Part shown: positions 18,814 through 23,014 of the stretch, piece after piece
Numbering within the stretch: position 1 is the stretch's first letter
How the letters are laid out: each line of letters begins with the position of its first letter
Assembly: GCA_003427395.1 (NCBI GenBank)
Contig: BFEA01000140.1
Coordinates: 657,566-680,579, forward strand
Source: Chara braunii
Taxonomy: Eukaryota > Streptophyta > Charophyceae > Charales > Characeae
DNA length: 23,014 bases
Reading direction: 5' to 3'
The notes under the pieces: model-generated
The model's input: the letters and a program-made list of their open reading frames with translations, nothing else
What the model was told of the DNA's origin: nothing
Database searches by the model: none
Position numbers and translations under genes: made by a program

Positions 18814-20286
18814 AGAGTGTTGTAGACTCTGTAGAGTACAGTCTTGTAGAGAAGAGTCGAGTAGAGTAGAGTGTTGTGAAGTAGAGTAGAGTAGAGTGTC
18901 GTAGAGGAGAGGAAAGTGTAGTAGAGTGTAGTAGAGTGTCGTGGAGTAGAGTCGAGTATCGTAGAGTAGAGTAGGGTGTCATAACGTAAAGTGTCATAGA
19001 GTAAATTGTCATGGAGTGACGTAGAGAGGAGTAGAATGTCGTTGAGTACAGTAAAGTACAATAGAGTGTCGTAGACTCGTAGAGTAGACTAGAGTGTCCT
19101 AGAGTGTCGTATAATGTCATCGAATATCCTTGAGTGGGGTAAAATGTCATAGAGTAGAGTAGAGTAGAGTAGAGTACAGTAGAGTACAGTAGAGTAGAGT
19201 AGAGTAGAGTAGAGCAGCGTAGAGTAAAGTAAAGAAAAGCAGAGCAGAGTAGAGCAGAGAAAACTAGAGTAGAGTAGAGTGACGTAGAGTATAGTAGAGT
19301 ACAGTAGAGTATCGTAGACTAGAGTGTCGTAGTCTAGAGTGGCGTAGAGTAAACAGTCATAGAGTAGAGTGTCGTAGAGTAGAGTGTCGTAGAGCAGAGT
19401 GTCGTAAAGTAGAGTGTCGTAGAGTAGAGTGTCGTAGAGTAGAGTGTCGTCGAGTAGAGTAGAGTTGACTCGGAGTATAGTAGAGTATAGTAGAGTAGAG
19501 TAGAGTAGAGTAGAATAGAGTAGAGTAGAGTAGAGTAGAGCAGAATAGAGTAGAGTAGAGTAGAGTAAAGTAAAGTAGAGTACAGTATCATAATGTAGAG
19601 TGTTGTGTAGTATAGTAGAGTGTCGTAGATGTAGAGTAGAGTAGAGTAGAGTGTCGAATTGTAGGGTGGAGGAGAATGGAGTACAGTGAAATAGAGTAAA
19701 GTAGAGTGTCGTAGAGTAAAGTAGAGTGTCGTAGAGTAAAGTAGGGTAGAGCGTCCTTGAGTAGAGTAGACTAGAGTAGAGTAGAGTCGAGTAGAGTAGA
19801 GTAGAGTCAAGTAGAGTAGAGTAGAGTAGAATAGAGGAGAGTAGAGGAGAGTAGAGTAGAGTAGAGTAGAGAAGAGTAGTGTCGTATAGTGTTGTAGAGT
19901 ATCGTAGAGTGCCGTAGAGTGTCGTAGAATAGAGTAGAGTGTTGTAAAGTCGAGCAGAATACACTAAAGTACAGTAGAGTCGAGTACAGTAGAGTCGAGT
20001 AGAGTAGAGTAGAGTAGAGTAGAGTAGAGAGAAGCAAAGTAAAGTAAAGTACCATACAGTATAGTAGAGTGTTGTAGACTATAGTAGAGTATCATAGAGT
20101 AGAGTAGAGTAGATAGAGTGTCGTAGAGGAGAGTAGAGTATCGTAGAGTAGAGTATCATAGAATAGAGTATCGTAGGGTAGAGTATCGTAGGGTAGAGTA
20201 TGGTACAGTAGAGTATTGTAAAGTAGATTGTCTTACAGTAGTAAAGTAGAGTAAAGTTTCATAGAGTGTTGCCCAGTAGATTACTG

Positions 20287-20970
20287 TACAATCTCATAGA
20301 GGAGAGTAGAGTGTGGTAGACTATAGTAGAGTATCGTAGAGAAGATTGTCGTAGAGTAGAATGTCGCAGAGTCGAGTACACTAGAGTAGAGTGTCGTAGA
20401 CTAGGGTGTCATACAATATAATAGAGTGTCGTAGAGTGGAGTAGAGCAGAGTGTCCTATAATGTTGTAGAGTAAAGTAGAGTGTCGTAGAGTAGAGCACA
20501 GTACAATGTCGTAGAGTAGAGTAGAGTACGGTGTCGTAGAGTCATTAAAGTGTTGTAGAGTAGAGGAAAGTGTCAAAGAGTGTTGTGAAGTAGAGTAAAT
20601 TGTCGTAGACTAGAGTAGAGTGTCACAAAGTGTCGTAGACTAGAGTAGAGTGTCGTAGAGTAGAGTGTCGTAGAGTAGAGTAGTCTAAGAGTAAAGTAGA
20701 GTGTCGTAGAGTAAAGTGTCATAGAGTGTAGTAGAGTATAGTAGAATGTTGTCGAGTACAGTAGAGTACAGTAGTGTGTCGTAGACTCGTAGAGCAGAGT
20801 CGAGTGTCCTAGAGTGTCGTAGAGCATCATAGAGTATCGTTGAGTAGAGTAGTAGAGTAAACTAGAATAGAGTGTCATAGAGTATAGTTAAATATCGTAG
20901 AGTGTTCAGAGTAGAGTAGAGTAGAGTAGAATGTCCTACCGTAGAGGGTCGTGGAGTAGAGTACACTACA
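20287..20970. repeat. Higher-order block 3 of the satellite
   Basis: Landmarks TACAATCTCATAGAGG (20287), TCATT (20542), TCTAAGAGTA (20694) and GTACACTACA (20961) appear in the block 1 order. Spacings are 255, 152 and 267, against 350, 136 and 276 in block 1. About 100 bases are missing between the first two. A further partial copy of the last two landmarks lies at 21170 and 21502. Confidence 0.7.
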
Positions 20971-22694
20971 ATGTTGTAGAGTAGAATGTAATAAAGTAGA
21001 GTCGAGTAGAGTCGAGTAGAGTAGAGTATCGTAGAGTAAAGTGTCGTGCAGTAGAGTACAGTGGCGTGGAGTAGAGTAGAGTAGTGTAGAGTAGAGTGTT
21101 GTGAAGTATAGTGGATTGTCGTAAAGTACAGTGTCATACTGTGTCGTAGAGTGTCGTAGAGTAGAGTATTCTAAGAGTAGAGTAGCAAGTCGTAAAGTAA
21201 AGTGTCATGGAATGTCATAGAGTAGAGTAGAATGTCATAGAGTATTGTAGACTACAGTAAAGTACAGTAGAGAGTCATAGACTCGTAGAGTAGAGTAGAG
21301 TGTCCTAGAGTGTCGTAGAGTGTCATAAAGTGTTGTTGAGTAGAATAGAATATTGTAGATTAGTAGAGCAGAGTAGAGTAGAGTAGAGTAGAGTGTCATA
21401 GAGTATAGTAGTGTAAAGTAAAATGTCGTAGAGTGTCATAGAGTGTTGAGAGTAGAGTAGAGTAGAGTAGAGTGTCGTACCGTAAAGTGTCGTGGAATGT
21501 AGTGCACTACACTATCATAGAGTAGGGTGAAATAAAGTAAAGTCGAGTACAGTAGAGTGTCGTACAGTAGAGTACAATGTCGTGGAGTAGAGTACAGGAA
21601 AGTCTCATACAGTAGAGTAAGGTAGAGTGTCGTACATTAGAGTGAGGTAGAGTAGAGTAGAGCGTTGTCCAGTAGAGTACATTAGAGTAGAGTGTTGTAG
21701 AGTGTCTGAAAGCAGAGTAGAGTAGAGTAAAGTACAGTAAAGTAAAGTAGAGTGGAGTACATTAGAGTAGAGTGAAGTAGAGTAGAGAAGAGTAAAGTAA
21801 ACTAGAGTAGAGTAGAGTAGAGTAGAGTAGAGTGTCATAGAGTGTCGTAGCGTAGAGTGTCATAGAGTAAACCGTCGTAGAGTAGATTGTCGTAGAGCAG
21901 TGTGTCGTATAGTAGACTGTCGTAGAGTAAAGTGTTGTAGACTAGAGTGTCGTAGAGTATAATAGAGTATAGTATAGTAGAGTAGAGTAGACTAGAGTAA
22001 AGTGTCGCAGAGTAGCGTAGAGTGGAGTGTCATAAAATAGAGTGTTGTAGAGTAGAGTAGAGTGGAGTGGAGTGAAGCAGAGTACAGTACAGTACAGAAG
22101 AGTACAGTAGAGTGTCGCAAATTTAGAGTAGAGTATAGTAGAGTAGAGTGTCGAATTGTAGGGTGAAGTAGAATGGCATAAAGTGGAATAGAGTACAATA
22201 AAGTGTCGTCAAGTATAGTAGAGTAGAGCGTCGTAGAGTGGAGTAGAGTAGAGTTGAATATAGTGTCGTAGAGTGTCGTATAGTGTTGTAGAGAATTGTA
22301 GAATAAAGTAGAGTATTGTAAAGTAGAGCAAAATAGAGTAGAGTAAAGTAAAGTAGAGTAAAGTAGAGTGGAGAAGAGCAGAGCAAAGTAGAGTGTCATA
22401 GAGTGTCATAGAGTGTCGTAGAGTAAACTATCATAAAGTAGAGTGTCGTAGAGCAGAGTGTCGTACAGTAGACTGTCGTAGAGTAGAGTCGTAGACTAGA
22501 GTGTCGTAGAGTAGAATAGAGTACAGTATAGTAGAGTATAGTACAGTAGTAGAGTAAAGTGTTGAAGAGTAGAGTGGAGTAGAGTGTCATAAAGTAGAGT
22601 GTTATAGAGTATAGTAGAGTGTGTTAGAGTAGAGTAGAGTAGTGTAGAGTAGAGTATAGTAGAGTGTAGTAGAGTAGAGTAGAGTAGAATAGAC

Positions 22695-23014
22695 AACAGA
22701 AAAAAAGGAGTGTGTTAACACTAAAGTTTAACGGGGACCTTTGTGAATAACATCAGATTTTAATCAGTTTATAAATTGTTTATCATCATGTTCATGTTGA
22801 TAATCATGAAGGGGGTTAGCCTATATTTATAATCAATGATCCAAGCGGATCTCATCGTTTGACCCTTTTTTAATTGTTTACAAACAATTCATGAACTGTT
22901 TGAAATGTTTATCTTCTCTCTCATCTGTTGAAAACCTGTTGATAAACTGTTGAAATCATATTGAAATCATGTTGAAATTCAGTGTTGGTGGTGATGTTGC
23001 AAAATTATGCAAAA
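22695..23014. other. AT-rich complex sequence right of the satellite; no gene seen
   Basis: The satellite stops abruptly at an A-rich junction (ACAACAGAAAAAAAGG). The remaining 320 bases have no coding potential but contain repeated CTGTTGAAA-like words (about 22927-22980, with three TTGAAATCA-type units in a row). A palindrome GTGTTAACAC lies near 22711. Confidence 0.6.
22872..22889. repeat. 18-base perfect palindrome
   Basis: AATTGTTT, AC, AAACAATT: eight-base arms around a two-base centre. It could be part of a degraded DNA-transposon end or simply chance in AT-rich DNA. Confidence 0.6.

Overview
The window looks like intergenic, transposon-dense DNA from a large plant-lineage nuclear genome. 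My best guess is a charophyte alga such as Chara braunii. This rests on the style of the zinc-knuckle and LINE ORF1 proteins, the co-occurrence of plant-type LINEs with a Penelope-like element carrying an N-terminal GIY-YIG domain, and the heavy microsatellite content. The organism call is inference from memory of protein families. I see no intact host gene, no tRNA or rRNA gene, no CRISPR array and no bacterial feature.

Layout from left to right. Positions 1-852 hold two (GA)n tracts and otherwise unassigned sequence. Positions 853-4070 (minus strand) are a decayed Penelope-like retroelement (PLE). Its GIY-YIG endonuclease lies upstream of the reverse transcriptase (RT), the permuted order known from Naiad/Chlamys PLEs. 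One frame runs about 2.9 kb with four in-frame stops and one later frameshift, and a (TCT)n tract adds polyserine between the domains. Positions 4180-5561 (minus) hold a broken CCHC zinc-knuckle plus coiled-coil ORF directly upstream of the PLE; it may be a gag-like first ORF of the same element. Positions ~6010-11960 (minus) are a LINE with a 5' leader, an ORF1 (divergent zinc knuckle plus RGG box) and an ORF2 (APE endonuclease then RT), broken many times and missing its C-terminal end. Positions 11961-~14000 (minus) are the 3' end of a second LINE: zinc-binding C-terminal domain, 3' UTR and poly(A). Its 3' UTR contains a ~515-bp AT-rich foldback element flanked by diverged ~130-bp direct repeats.

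Positions 14690-22694 are dominated by simple-sequence DNA. A (GGGT)n G-quadruplex-type tract passes into (GA)53 and then into ~7.9 kb of a pentanucleotide satellite built mainly of AGAGT with interspersed GTCGT/GTCAT/GTTGT pentamers. Rare landmark words recur in the same order, which indicates higher-order repeat units. Positions 22695-23014 return to AT-rich complex sequence with short degenerate repeats.

All recognisable transposon coding sequence is on the minus strand. The elements are relics, so the genes do not form a working pathway here. Their value lies in element architecture (permuted PLE with a possible ORF1, nested foldback, head-to-tail LINEs) and in the satellite's organisation and apparent CpG decay.
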